The notes under the pieces were generated by a model. That model was not told the DNA's origin and ran no database searches. It was given only the letters and a program-made list of their open reading frames with translations. The position numbers were made by a program, and so were the translations under genes. Of a DNA stretch of 64,000 bases, positions 1 to 7,904 are shown in pieces; positions within the stretch are counted from its first letter, which is position 1, and every line of letters starts with the position of its first letter. The stretch is from Geothrix paludis (lineage in GTDB: Bacteria; Acidobacteriota; Holophagae; Holophagales; Holophagaceae), in the NCBI RefSeq assembly GCF_022808815.1, contig NZ_JAKZLC010000003.1, forward strand, positions 372,001 through 436,000, in the 5' to 3' direction.

Positions 1-800
1 AGCTCGGCGCCGGGCCCGTAGGTGAGGCTGGCTTCGGTGAGCACCAGGACGCGATGGGTCCGCTTCGCGAGCTCGGCGATGGTCTCGTCGTCCAGGGGCC
101 AGAGAGTGCGCAGATCCAGCACCGCCACGTCCAGGTCCGCCACGGCTTCCAGCGCCACGTGCTGGGCGGCGCCGTAGGTGATCACGCAGGCCTTCGAGCC
201 GTCCTTGCGCAGGGCCGCCTCCCCGAGCCGGGCCGTGGGGGCCTCGTCCCACTCATCCTTGAGCCGACGGTAGAGGTGCTTGTGCTCGAAGAACAGCACA
301 GGATCGGGGTCGTCGATGGCCGCGCGCAGGAGGGCGTAGGCGTCGCGTACGGTGCCCGGAGCCACTACCTTCAGGCCGGGGCTGCCGAGGAAGTGGCCCT
401 CGGGGTTCTGGCTGTGGAAGGGGCCGCCGCCGTTGCCGGCGCCGGAGGGGCCGCGGAACACGGCGGGCACGGTGGCACCCCAGCGCCAGTGGGCCTTGGC
501 GGCGAAGTTCACCATGAGGTCGGAGGCCAGCAGGGCGAAGTCCATGAACTGGAACTCCGCCACGGGGCGCTGGCCCATGAGGGCCGCGCCGATGGCCGCA
601 CCGGCGATGGCCTGCTCGGAGATGGGCGTGTCGATCACCCGGTCCGCGCCGAAGCGTTCCAGCAGGCCCTCCGTGGCGCGGAAGGCGCCGCCGTACGTGC
701 CGATGTCCTCACCCAGGCAGCAGACCCGGGGATCGGCCTCCATGGCGTCGAAGAGGGCCTGGCGGATGGCGTCGACGTAGGTGCCGGAGAAGGCGGTCAT
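1..800 (-). CDS. 2-oxoacid dehydrogenase E1 component, beta subunit (3' end outside window)
   Basis: Beta half of the thiamine-diphosphate E1 enzyme of a pyruvate or branched-chain 2-oxoacid dehydrogenase complex. It works with an alpha subunit to decarboxylate the 2-oxoacid and reductively acylate the E2 lipoyl group. The translation from the ATG at 800 shows family landmarks: ALFDAMEADPRV near the N-terminus, CLGEDIGTYGGAF, DTPISEQAIAGAAIGAAL, VFRGPSGAGNGGGPFHSQ and, near the window edge, LDLRTLWPLDDETI. About 266 codons are visible and the reading frame is open to base 1, so the C-terminus lies outside. Its start codon overlaps the stop of the upstream synthase by four bases (ATGA), so the two are probably co-translated. 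The exact substrate cannot be decided from this subunit alone. Confidence 0.9.
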   Translation of the reverse strand, partial: MTAFSGTYVDAIRQALFDAMEADPRVCCLGEDIGTYGGAFRATEGLLERFGADRVIDTPISEQAIAGAAIGAALMGQRPVAEFQFMDFALLASDLMVNFAAKAHWRWGATVPAVFRGPSGAGNGGGPFHSQNPEGHFLGSPGLKVVAPGTVRDAYALLRAAIDDPDPVLFFEHKHLYRRLKDEWDEAPTARLGEAALRKDGSKACVITYGAAQHVALEAVADLDVAVLDLRTLWPLDDETIAELAKRTHRVLVLTEASLTYGPGAE

Positions 801-1798
801 CCCTTCGCCTCGAGCAGGCCCCTCTCCGCCAGCCAGGCGTCGTTGAAGATGCTGCTGAGGTAGCGGCCGGCGCCGTCGGGGAACACGGTGACGATGCGCG
901 CGGGGCGGCCCATGGGCGGCAGCTTGGCCGCCACCTGCCGCACCGCCCACAGTGCCGCTCCGCTGGAGCCGCCGCCCAGGACCCCCTCCTCCTTCACCAG
1001 CCGCCGCGCGTGGAGGAAGGCGTCGCGGTCCGTCACCTGGAGCATCTCGTCGATGAGCTCGAACTCCATGGTGGGGATGAGGAACTCGTCGCCCAGGCCC
1101 TCGATCTTGTAGGGCCCGGCCTTCAGCTCCCTCTCTCCGCGGAAGTGGGGTGTGAACACCGAGCCCACGGGATCCACGGCCACGACCTTGATCTTCGGAT
1201 CCTTCTCTTTCAGGTAGCGGCCCACGCCCCCGATCGTGCCGCCGGTGCCGGCGCCCGCCACCAGGACGTCGATGCGGCCCTCCATCTGCTCCCAGATCTC
1301 CGGTCCCGTGCCGGCGTAGTGGGCGGCATTGTTTTCCCGGTTGCCGTGCTGGTCGGGGAAGAAGCAGTTGGGGAGCTCCTTCGCCAGGCGCGGCGTGATG
1401 TTGTTGTAGCTGTCGGGATGCTCCGGCGGCAGGCTCGTGTCCACCTTGTGCACCTGGGCGCCCAGGGCCAGCAGCTGGTTCAGCTTCTCCTGGCTGATGG
1501 TGTCGCGCACCACGACCTTAAGCTTGTAGCCCTTCTGGATGGCCATGAGGGCCAGGCCCATGGCGGTGTTGCCCGAGGAGTTCTCGATGATGGTGTCGCC
1601 GGGCTTCAGCCGGCCGTCCCGCTCGGCCGCCTCGATCATGTGCTTGGCGATGCGGTCCTTGCTGCTGCCCATGGGGTTCAGGAACTCGAGCTTGGCGAAG
1701 ACCTCCGCCGGAAGGTCCGACACCACGCGGCGCAGCCGCACCAGCGGCGTGTTGCCGATGGCTTCCAGGACGCTGCCGCAGGGCTTCCGGTACTGCAT
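797..1798 (-). CDS. PLP-dependent cysteine synthase / cystathionine beta-synthase family enzyme
   Basis: A 333-residue fold-type II PLP enzyme joining a serine-derived substrate with sulfide or homocysteine. The N-terminus carries GNTPLVRL, the PLP lysine is K47 in NPMGSSKDR, the substrate loop is ENSSGNTAMGLA, and the phosphate-binding glycines are GAGTGGTIGGVGRYLK. The C-terminal PDGAGRYLSSIFND resembles the catalytic core of cystathionine beta-synthases more than CysK, but no CBS-domain pair follows. The start at 1798 (MQYRK) is chosen because AGGAGG lies six bases upstream; the open frame continues 42 codons further without support. The stop overlaps the start of the E1 beta gene. CysK/CysM activity remains possible. 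Confidence 0.85.
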   Translation of the reverse strand: MQYRKPCGSVLEAIGNTPLVRLRRVVSDLPAEVFAKLEFLNPMGSSKDRIAKHMIEAAERDGRLKPGDTIIENSSGNTAMGLALMAIQKGYKLKVVVRDTISQEKLNQLLALGAQVHKVDTSLPPEHPDSYNNITPRLAKELPNCFFPDQHGNRENNAAHYAGTGPEIWEQMEGRIDVLVAGAGTGGTIGGVGRYLKEKDPKIKVVAVDPVGSVFTPHFRGERELKAGPYKIEGLGDEFLIPTMEFELIDEMLQVTDRDAFLHARRLVKEEGVLGGGSSGAALWAVRQVAAKLPPMGRPARIVTVFPDGAGRYLSSIFNDAWLAERGLLEAKG

Positions 1799-1901
1799 GA
1801 GGTTCCTCCTGCCGCCAGTATGACCGGCGCAACGGCCAGGGGCCGGCGACAATGGGGCCAGCCGCCGCTGGGGATCCTTTGATCGCGGCGGACGGGGACC
1901 C

Positions 1902-3107
1902 ATGCCGCACCGCTTCGCGCCCATCTTCGACCACCACTCCCACGTGAGCCTTTATGCGGCCCTGCAGGGCTGCCTGGACCTCTCGACCTGCGCCAACCCG
2001 GCCGCGGCACTGCGCCTGATGCGGGCCCTGCCGGAGGACCGACTCTCCCTGGTCCGGGGCTGGCACAGCGGGCGTCTGCCCCTCTCGGAAGCCGACCTCG
2101 CAGGCCTGCCGCCCCTGCTCCTGGTGAACTTCAGCCTCCACGGCCTGCGCCTCAGCCCCGGAGCCGCCGAGATGCTCCAGGACACAGACTCGGAGCTGGT
2201 GGCGCGGCACGCCGATCCAGGCTGGTGCGAGCGGAACCTGGACCGACTCCTGGTCCTCTACGGCCGCACGGCGGGCCTCACGCCCGCCAAGCTGGAAGCC
2301 TGGATCCAGAGTCTCGAAGCCACGGGCACCGGGGCCGTGGAGGACCTGCTCCTCACGGGCGATGCGGCCTGGCGGGTGATGCGGGCCTCCCGGTGGGCGG
2401 ATCGCATGCCCTGGTGGACGGTTCCCGTCATCTTCGAGGCCCTTCCCGCCGAGGCCAAGGCCGAATGCGCAGGCCTGAAGGTCTTCACCGACGGGGCCCT
2501 GGGCGCCCGCACGGCGGCCCTGGCTGAGCCCTTCCTGGACGGGACCCCGGGCCTCCTGCTCCACACCGACGAGGGCTTGCGGCAGGCCCTGGCCGCCCTC
2601 CACCCCCACGGCAAGGCCCTGGCCATCCACGCCATCGGGGACCGGGCCATCGGCCAGGCGCTGGGGGCCCTGGAGGACCTGGACCGGCAGGGACTCCGCT
2701 TTCCCCTGGTCCGTCTGGAGCACCTCCAGTTCATCACCGAGGCCCAGGCCCGCCGGGCCCGGGACCTGGGACTGGTGCTCTCCATGCAGCCCAACTTCAC
2801 CAGCGACAGCGTGGACTACGGCGACCGTCTGGGCCCCGATATGCTGGCGCGGAACAATCCCTTCCGCATGCTCATCGACCGGGTCGGCTTCCGCCCCGGT
2901 AGGGACCTGATCTTCGGCTCGGACGGCATGCCCCACGGCCTGGCCTACGCCGCCCGCTGGAGCCTCTTCCCGCCCCACGAGGGCCAGCGCCTGAGCCTGA
3001 CGGAGCTGCTTGCCGGCTATGGGCCGGCGCCGGGGGATCTCCCCGCGCTGGAGCTCGCCATCGACGAGACGGCTCGGGAGGTCCGGCTGGTCGGAGGGCT
3101 CCGCTAG
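1902..3107 (+). CDS. amidohydrolase family protein (YtcJ-like)
   Basis: A 401-residue metal-dependent hydrolase of the amidohydrolase superfamily, probably cytoplasmic since no signal peptide is seen. Metal-site motifs in order are DHHSH at the N-terminus (HxH pair), a central KVFTDGALGARTAAL stretch typical of YtcJ/imidazolonepropionase-like members, HAIGDRAI, RLEHLQF and a late FGSDGMPHG supplying the catalytic aspartate. The substrate cannot be read from sequence. It is transcribed divergently from the cysteine synthase gene with about 100 bp between starts, and recN begins 9 bp after its stop, so the two probably share a transcript. Confidence 0.8.
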   Translation: MPHRFAPIFDHHSHVSLYAALQGCLDLSTCANPAAALRLMRALPEDRLSLVRGWHSGRLPLSEADLAGLPPLLLVNFSLHGLRLSPGAAEMLQDTDSELVARHADPGWCERNLDRLLVLYGRTAGLTPAKLEAWIQSLEATGTGAVEDLLLTGDAAWRVMRASRWADRMPWWTVPVIFEALPAEAKAECAGLKVFTDGALGARTAALAEPFLDGTPGLLLHTDEGLRQALAALHPHGKALAIHAIGDRAIGQALGALEDLDRQGLRFPLVRLEHLQFITEAQARRARDLGLVLSMQPNFTSDSVDYGDRLGPDMLARNNPFRMLIDRVGFRPGRDLIFGSDGMPHGLAYAARWSLFPPHEGQRLSLTELLAGYGPAPGDLPALELAIDETAREVRLVGGLR

Positions 3108-3116
3108 ACTGGTCCC

Positions 3117-4799
3117 ATGCTCTCATCCCTCAGAATCCAGAACCTGGCCCTGGTGGAAGACCTGTCCCTGGACTGGGGACCGGGCTTCACGGTGCTGACG
3201 GGCGAGACTGGAGCGGGCAAGTCCCTCCTGGTGGACGCGCTGTCGCTGCTGGTGGGCGCCCGGGGCGATGGGGAGCTGGTGCGGCACGGCGCGGAACGGG
3301 CCACGGTGGAGGCCGTGGTGGAGGGCCGCTTCGAGGCCTGGCGGGTTTTCCTGGCGGAGCGTGGCCTGCCGGAGGAACAGCCGGTGGTGCTGCGCCGCGA
3401 GGTGGGAGCGGGCCGCAGTCGGGCCTGGATCAACGGCGCCAGCTGCGCCCTGGCGGACCTGCGGGACGCGGGCCGGCTCTGGATGCGCCTCACCAGCCAG
3501 CACGACCACCAGTCGTTGCTGGGCGAAGACCGCCACTTGACGCTCATCGACGAGGTGCTGGGGATCGAGCCGGCCCTGGAATCCCAGGCGGCCTCGGTGC
3601 GGGAGGCCGAGGCCGCCCTGAAGGCCCGACGCCGCAGCGAGGCCGAGCGGGAACAGCGCCTGGAGCAGCTGGCGGAGGCCCTGGCGGACCTGGAGAAGCT
3701 GGCGCCGAAGCCCGGCGAGTGGGCCCAGCTCAAGGCCGACCGCGAGCCCCTGCGCCATGCCGTCCACCTGGAGCAGGCCTTCCGGGAGGCCGCCGAGGCC
3801 CTGGATGCGGGCATTCCCAAGGTGGAGCTGGCCCACAAGGCGCTGGTGCGCGCCGTGACCCATTGGCCGGACGCCGTGGCCGAGCAGGACCGCCTGCGGT
3901 CCGCCGTCCTGGAGCTGGAGGACCTGTTGGCTCTGGCTCAGGACCAGGCCCTGCGCTGGTCCCAGGCCGGCGCCGACCGCATCGAAGCCATGGAGGCCCG
4001 CCTCGCCCTCTACGAGCGCCTGGCCCGCCGCCACCGCTGCGAGCCCGAGGAGCTGGCCACGCACCAGCAGGCCCTCAAGGACGAGCAGCGCTCCCTGCTG
4101 GCCGGCGACGTCTCCGTGAAGGAGTTGGAGAAGGCCCTGGCGAAGGCCGCGGAGGCCTACCGGCAGGTGGCCGAGGTGCTGCACGGCCGCCGGTCCGAGG
4201 CCATTCCGAAGCTCGAGGCGGAAGTCCAGAAGCGACTGGGCCGTCTGGGCATGAAGGGGGCGCGGATCCAGCTGCGCCTCTCCCTGGCGGAGGAACCGGG
4301 CAGTCCCGTCCAGCAGAGCGGCCGGCCCGTCCGCGTGGCGGCCCAGGGCTTCTCGGCCCTGGCCATCTGGATCGAGCCGAACCCCGGCGAGGGCTTCCGC
4401 CCCCTGGCCAAGATCGCCTCCGGCGGCGAGCTGAGCCGCCTCATGCTGTCGCTCGTGGGGGCCGGTCTCGCCCTCGGCGCAGGCGTCAGGGACGGCCTCA
4501 CCCTGGTGCTGGACGAGGTGGACGCGGGTCTCGGCGGTGAGACGGCCCTGGCCGTGGGCAAGGCTGTGGCCGAGCTCGGGAAGGCCCACCAGGTGCTGGC
4601 TGTGACGCACCTGGCCCAGGTGGCGGCCCGGGCCGACCGGCACGGACGCCTGCACAAGGAGACCGAAGGCGGCCGCACCCGCAGCGCCCTGGGCTGGGTG
4701 GCGGGCGAGACCCGCAACCGCGAGCTGGCCCGGCTCCTCTCAGGCCACCCCGACCGGCCTGAGGCCCTGGAGCATGCCAAGGTGCTGCTGGAAGGTTGA
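3117..4799 (+). CDS. recN: DNA repair protein RecN
   Basis: SMC-like ATPase that helps organise broken DNA ends for recombination repair. At 560 residues it has normal RecN length. The N-terminal LRIQNLALVEDLSLDWGPG is characteristic of RecN, the Walker A GETGAGKS lies at residues 29-36, and a long Glu/Ala/Leu-rich central region fits the coiled coil. The C-terminal half carries the ABC signature ASGGELSRLMLSL and Walker B LVLDEVDAGLGGETA, then AVTHLAQVAARAD. It follows the amidohydrolase gene closely. No LexA-type box was recognised in the 9-bp gap, so any control would come from further upstream. Confidence 0.95.
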   Translation: MLSSLRIQNLALVEDLSLDWGPGFTVLTGETGAGKSLLVDALSLLVGARGDGELVRHGAERATVEAVVEGRFEAWRVFLAERGLPEEQPVVLRREVGAGRSRAWINGASCALADLRDAGRLWMRLTSQHDHQSLLGEDRHLTLIDEVLGIEPALESQAASVREAEAALKARRRSEAEREQRLEQLAEALADLEKLAPKPGEWAQLKADREPLRHAVHLEQAFREAAEALDAGIPKVELAHKALVRAVTHWPDAVAEQDRLRSAVLELEDLLALAQDQALRWSQAGADRIEAMEARLALYERLARRHRCEPEELATHQQALKDEQRSLLAGDVSVKELEKALAKAAEAYRQVAEVLHGRRSEAIPKLEAEVQKRLGRLGMKGARIQLRLSLAEEPGSPVQQSGRPVRVAAQGFSALAIWIEPNPGEGFRPLAKIASGGELSRLMLSLVGAGLALGAGVRDGLTLVLDEVDAGLGGETALAVGKAVAELGKAHQVLAVTHLAQVAARADRHGRLHKETEGGRTRSALGWVAGETRNRELARLLSGHPDRPEALEHAKVLLEG

Positions 4800-5140
4800 T
4801 TCAGGTTTTCTAGGCTTGCAGGTCTCAGCCAGAAAAGCAGGGACACAGAAGGCACAGAAGCGCCCGTTGGGCGCGCACAGAGGACACAGAAGGGACTCGA
4901 CCCACCGCGGACATCCCTTCACGGGCGGCGGCTCCGGACGGCTTCCGAGGACCGCCGTGGCCGCCGCCCATGAAGCAGGCCGCGCTAAGCGCGACCTGGG
5001 GCCGGAGGCCCGGATGTCCGGGCTGGGGTACCAAGTGCTTTTTCCGTGTTTTCCGGCCTTCTTCCGCGTCTTCCGTGACCCGCAAGAACATTCTGGATTG
5101 GCCGGCGTTTGCGGTGGGATCCGCTGCGGAAGAGCATGAA
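4800..5140. repeat. gene-free interval with periodic short-word repeats
   Basis: No credible gene is present between recN and the protease terminator. The left part (4840-4894) repeats words of the form gacacagaag/gcacagaag, and the right part (5041-5080) repeats ttccgtg/ttccgcg words that are the complementary style (cacggaag). The interval therefore has a loosely palindromic layout with 8-11 nt internal periodicity. Several GC-rich hairpins lie between. Open frames through here have no ribosome site and are read as chance. Confidence 0.5.
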
Positions 5141-5166
5141 AAAGGGCCGCCCGGAGGCGGCCCTTT
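5141..5166 (-). terminator. intrinsic terminator of the M4 protease gene
   Basis: An 11-bp perfect stem (aaagggccgcc/ggcggcccttt) with a cgga loop lies 17 bp beyond the stop of the minus-strand protease. On the minus strand the stem runs into CCCTTTTTC, the expected U-rich tail. Confidence 0.85.
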
Positions 5167-5182
5167 CCGTGGTTCGTTCCGA

Positions 5183-7612
5183 CTACTTGACGCTCACGTC
5201 GTCGACGACGAAGGAGGTCTGGAGGCTGCTGTCCTCCACGGAGTAGAAGCGCAGGCGGATGGTCTGGCCCTTGTAGGCGCTGAGGCTCAGCGACTTCTGG
5301 GTGTAGCCCGTGCCCTTGTCCAGGTTCGAGTAGGTGGCCAGGGTGGCCAGCACGGTGCCGGAGGTGTTGAGGACCTGGACCTTCATGGTGTCGTAGGCGG
5401 TGGTGGTGGTGGTCTCCGCCGTGTCGACGTGGAGCCAGAAGGTCAGGGTCCCGGTGGCGGTGCTGGGGATGGCGATCTGCTGGTAGATGTAGTCGGTGTG
5501 GGCGGAGCCGTAGCCGCACATCCAGGCATCGTAGGAGCCGCCGTGGGCGGGCTCGCCGGTGTAGGTTCCGATGACGCCGGTGGTCTGGGTCCAGCTGGTG
5601 GCGCCGCTCTCGAAGCCGCCGTTCAGGACCAGCTCCGTGCCACCCCCGCTGGTGTTGGAGACGCTGAAGGCGACGGTGGTGCTGGTGCCCACGTTGCCGG
5701 CGGCGTCATAGGCCTTGGCGACCAGGTTGTGGGACCCGTTGGTCAGCGTGGTGCTGTCGAAGGACAGGGTCCAAGGCGTGGCCGTGTCCGTGCCCTTCAG
5801 GGCGCCGTCCACGTAGAACTCCACCTTGGTGACGCCGACGTTGTCGCTGGCGGTGGCGGTGAAGGTGATGGTGCCCGATGTCCCGCTCTCGGTGACGCTC
5901 ACGGTGGGAGCGGTGGTGTCACCGGAACCGCTGGTCCAGGCGGAGCCCACGTTGATGCCGTGGAAGGCGTTCCACACGGCCTGCTCTTGGGCGCTGCCGG
6001 CGCCGTAGAGGTCCTTGGCGGCGCTGATGGCGGCCGTCCGGGCCCCGGCGTAGTTGGTGCTGGAGGTCATGTAGACGGTGAGGGCCCGGAACCAGATGCG
6101 GGCGGCGGCGTCGTTGCCGATGCCGGTCATGCCGTTCGGCAGGTAGGTGGTGCTGGTGTTGCCGCTGGTGGTGGCGCCCTGGCTGAGGAAGTAGAAGCAG
6201 CGGTTCATGGGGCCGCTGGAATAGTGCACGTCGAGGTTGCCGATGGTGGAGGACCAGGCGTCGGGGCTGGAGCCGTCCAGGCTGGGCTTGTACATCCAGC
6301 GCAGGGGGTTGGTGGCCAGCTGTTCGCCGATGGTCCAGTTGCCGCCGGTGCTGCCGATGGTGGAACCCGACCCGCCGCGGGCGTAGAACTCGATCATGGT
6401 GCCGAAGATGTCCGAGTTGGACTCGTTCAGACCGCCCGACTCGCCGGAGTAGGTGAGGTTGGCGGTGCGGGCGCAGACGCCGTGGCTCATCTCGTGGCCG
6501 GCCACATCCAGGGCGGTCAGCGTGGTGAAGCTGGTGCCGTCGCCATAGGTCATGCAAAAGCAGCTGTCGGACCAGAAGGCGTTGTCGTAGCCGTTGCCGA
6601 TGTGAACCCGGCTGTAGGTGGCGGTGCCGGAGCCGTCGATGCCGTTGCGGCTGAAGACGTTCTTGTAGAAGTCCCAGCTCTTGATCATGCCGAACATGGC
6701 GTCCACGGCCGCGGTCTCGCCGTTGGCGGCGGTGGTGGAGCCGCCTTCGACATAGTTGGCGCCGTCACCCCAGGTGTTGTCGGCGTCGGTGTAGATCGTG
6801 CCCGTGGCCGTGCTGCTGGTGGAGGCGTGGGCCATGTTGGTGACCACGTTGTTGCCGAAGGAACCGCCGCTGCCCCGGGTCGTGTCGCGCAGCTCGTAGG
6901 TGCTGCCGGTGTAGTTCGCGGGCAGGGAGACCGTGCCGTTGTACTGGCTGTTGCCGGTGCCGGTGGCCGCGGTGGTGTGGAGGGTGTTCCAGGACTTCAG
7001 GATGGCGCCGTTGTGCGCGTCCACCAGGTAGTCGGTGTGCTTGATGCCGTCCTGGTCGTTCTCGAGCTCGGTGTGGACGTGGTAGGCCAGGGCGTAGCGG
7101 AGCACTTCGCGGGACACGTCCTCGGCGTTCAGGTCGGCGGCGGCGCGACCGGCGCGGACGACCTCGGCCATCTCGGGGTAGACCACGAGCTCGGTCGTCG
7201 GGGCGTAGGCATAGGCGCCCTTGGGAGCCAGATCACTCTGGACGACGGCCAGCGCCTCCGCGGCGTCGAGGGAGGGGGTCACGTTCAGCTGGATGCCCTT
7301 GAGCAGGGCGTTGGTGAGGGGCAGCTCCGAGCCGTTCTTGGCGGTATGGGTGATGGCGTCGCCGCCCCACACCTTCACGCCCTTGTAGGTCTGCTGGAAG
7401 TGGGCGTGGGACTGACCGAGCTGGTCGGCATGGGCGCCGCGGAGGAGGAACGCGTGGTCCGCATCCAGCCCCAGCTGCGCGCGGCTGGCCAGCAGATGCT
7501 GGGCGGCCGCATCGGCGCGCGGCGAATCCTGCGGAAGCCGAGCGCTCAGGGAACCCGCGGCGAGGGCCGCGGTGAGGAAGGACAGGGCCGTACGGCCCGT
7601 GGAGATCGCCAT
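5183..7612 (-). CDS. secreted M4 (thermolysin-family) metalloprotease with Ig-like and C-terminal adhesion-type domains
   Basis: A predicted 809-residue exported zinc endopeptidase. A signal peptide (residues 1 to about 24) is followed by an FTP-type propeptide (HFQQTYKGVKVWGGD) and the M4 catalytic domain. Zinc site: H373-E-M-S-H377 and, 24 residues after the first His, E397 in GGLNESNSD, exactly the thermolysin spacing. After the catalytic domain come an Ig-like repeat (TAPTVSVTES... DNVGVTKVEFYVDG) and a jelly-roll-like C-terminal module starting ELVLNGGFESG, common in large secreted bacterial peptidases. The start at 7612 has AAGGAG upstream; the frame continues 39 codons further with poor support. 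It stands alone, with its own promoter and terminator. Confidence 0.92.
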   Translation of the reverse strand: MAISTGRTALSFLTAALAAGSLSARLPQDSPRADAAAQHLLASRAQLGLDADHAFLLRGAHADQLGQSHAHFQQTYKGVKVWGGDAITHTAKNGSELPLTNALLKGIQLNVTPSLDAAEALAVVQSDLAPKGAYAYAPTTELVVYPEMAEVVRAGRAAADLNAEDVSREVLRYALAYHVHTELENDQDGIKHTDYLVDAHNGAILKSWNTLHTTAATGTGNSQYNGTVSLPANYTGSTYELRDTTRGSGGSFGNNVVTNMAHASTSSTATGTIYTDADNTWGDGANYVEGGSTTAANGETAAVDAMFGMIKSWDFYKNVFSRNGIDGSGTATYSRVHIGNGYDNAFWSDSCFCMTYGDGTSFTTLTALDVAGHEMSHGVCARTANLTYSGESGGLNESNSDIFGTMIEFYARGGSGSTIGSTGGNWTIGEQLATNPLRWMYKPSLDGSSPDAWSSTIGNLDVHYSSGPMNRCFYFLSQGATTSGNTSTTYLPNGMTGIGNDAAARIWFRALTVYMTSSTNYAGARTAAISAAKDLYGAGSAQEQAVWNAFHGINVGSAWTSGSGDTTAPTVSVTESGTSGTITFTATASDNVGVTKVEFYVDGALKGTDTATPWTLSFDSTTLTNGSHNLVAKAYDAAGNVGTSTTVAFSVSNTSGGGTELVLNGGFESGATSWTQTTGVIGTYTGEPAHGGSYDAWMCGYGSAHTDYIYQQIAIPSTATGTLTFWLHVDTAETTTTTAYDTMKVQVLNTSGTVLATLATYSNLDKGTGYTQKSLSLSAYKGQTIRLRFYSVEDSSLQTSFVVDDVSVK

Positions 7613-7758
7613 GGGGGGCTCCTTGACTTGAGGGGGGGGAGGCCTGCCCGCTTCGCCGAAGCGAGGACGGAGGCTAGGTGGGGGTGAAAAGATCGGAAAG
7701 TCGGAACCAGAGTCCCTACCGCGCGTCAACCCCTCAAGTTAAGGCTTGTTAATTTTCT

Positions 7759-7773
7759 TGAGAATCATTTCTA
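7759..7773. promoter_or_regulatory. possible Fur-like box near the protease transcription start
   Basis: tgagaatcatttcta matches 11 of 14 defined positions of the 7-1-7 Fur consensus TGATAATNATTATCA. It lies just downstream of the candidate -10 element, where a repressor could block initiation. The match is partial and AT-rich sequence raises the chance level. Confidence 0.3.
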
Positions 7774-7779
7774 TTTAAA

Positions 7780-7808
7780 AATATACGATACAAAATTATT
7801 GATACCAA
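7780..7808 (-). promoter_or_regulatory. candidate sigma-70-type promoter of the M4 protease
   Basis: On the minus strand TTGGTA (7808-7803) and TATATT (7785-7780) are separated by exactly 17 bp, inside a strikingly AT-rich block (about 7740-7840) in an otherwise GC-rich chromosome. The leader to the start at 7612 would be about 160 nt. Confidence 0.5.
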
Positions 7809-7904
7809 TGTTTGATAATTAATCCATTGGTCAGGTTTGATCGTTTTGAGCAAAGGCACGGAAGGGATTGCGCCCTTCTGGAACCCCGGGATCAGATCCG
7901 GGGC

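Noticed and set aside
4970-7687. 905-codon open frame opposite the M4 protease
   Set aside because: Gly/Val/Ala-rich composition with no domain or ribosome site; it mirrors the codon pattern of the convincing protease on the other strand.
7861-7900. Terminator after der
   Set aside because: Two hairpins (gaaggg/cccttc and ccccgggatc/gatccgggg) exist but neither is followed by a T-run on the minus strand, so not listed as a feature.
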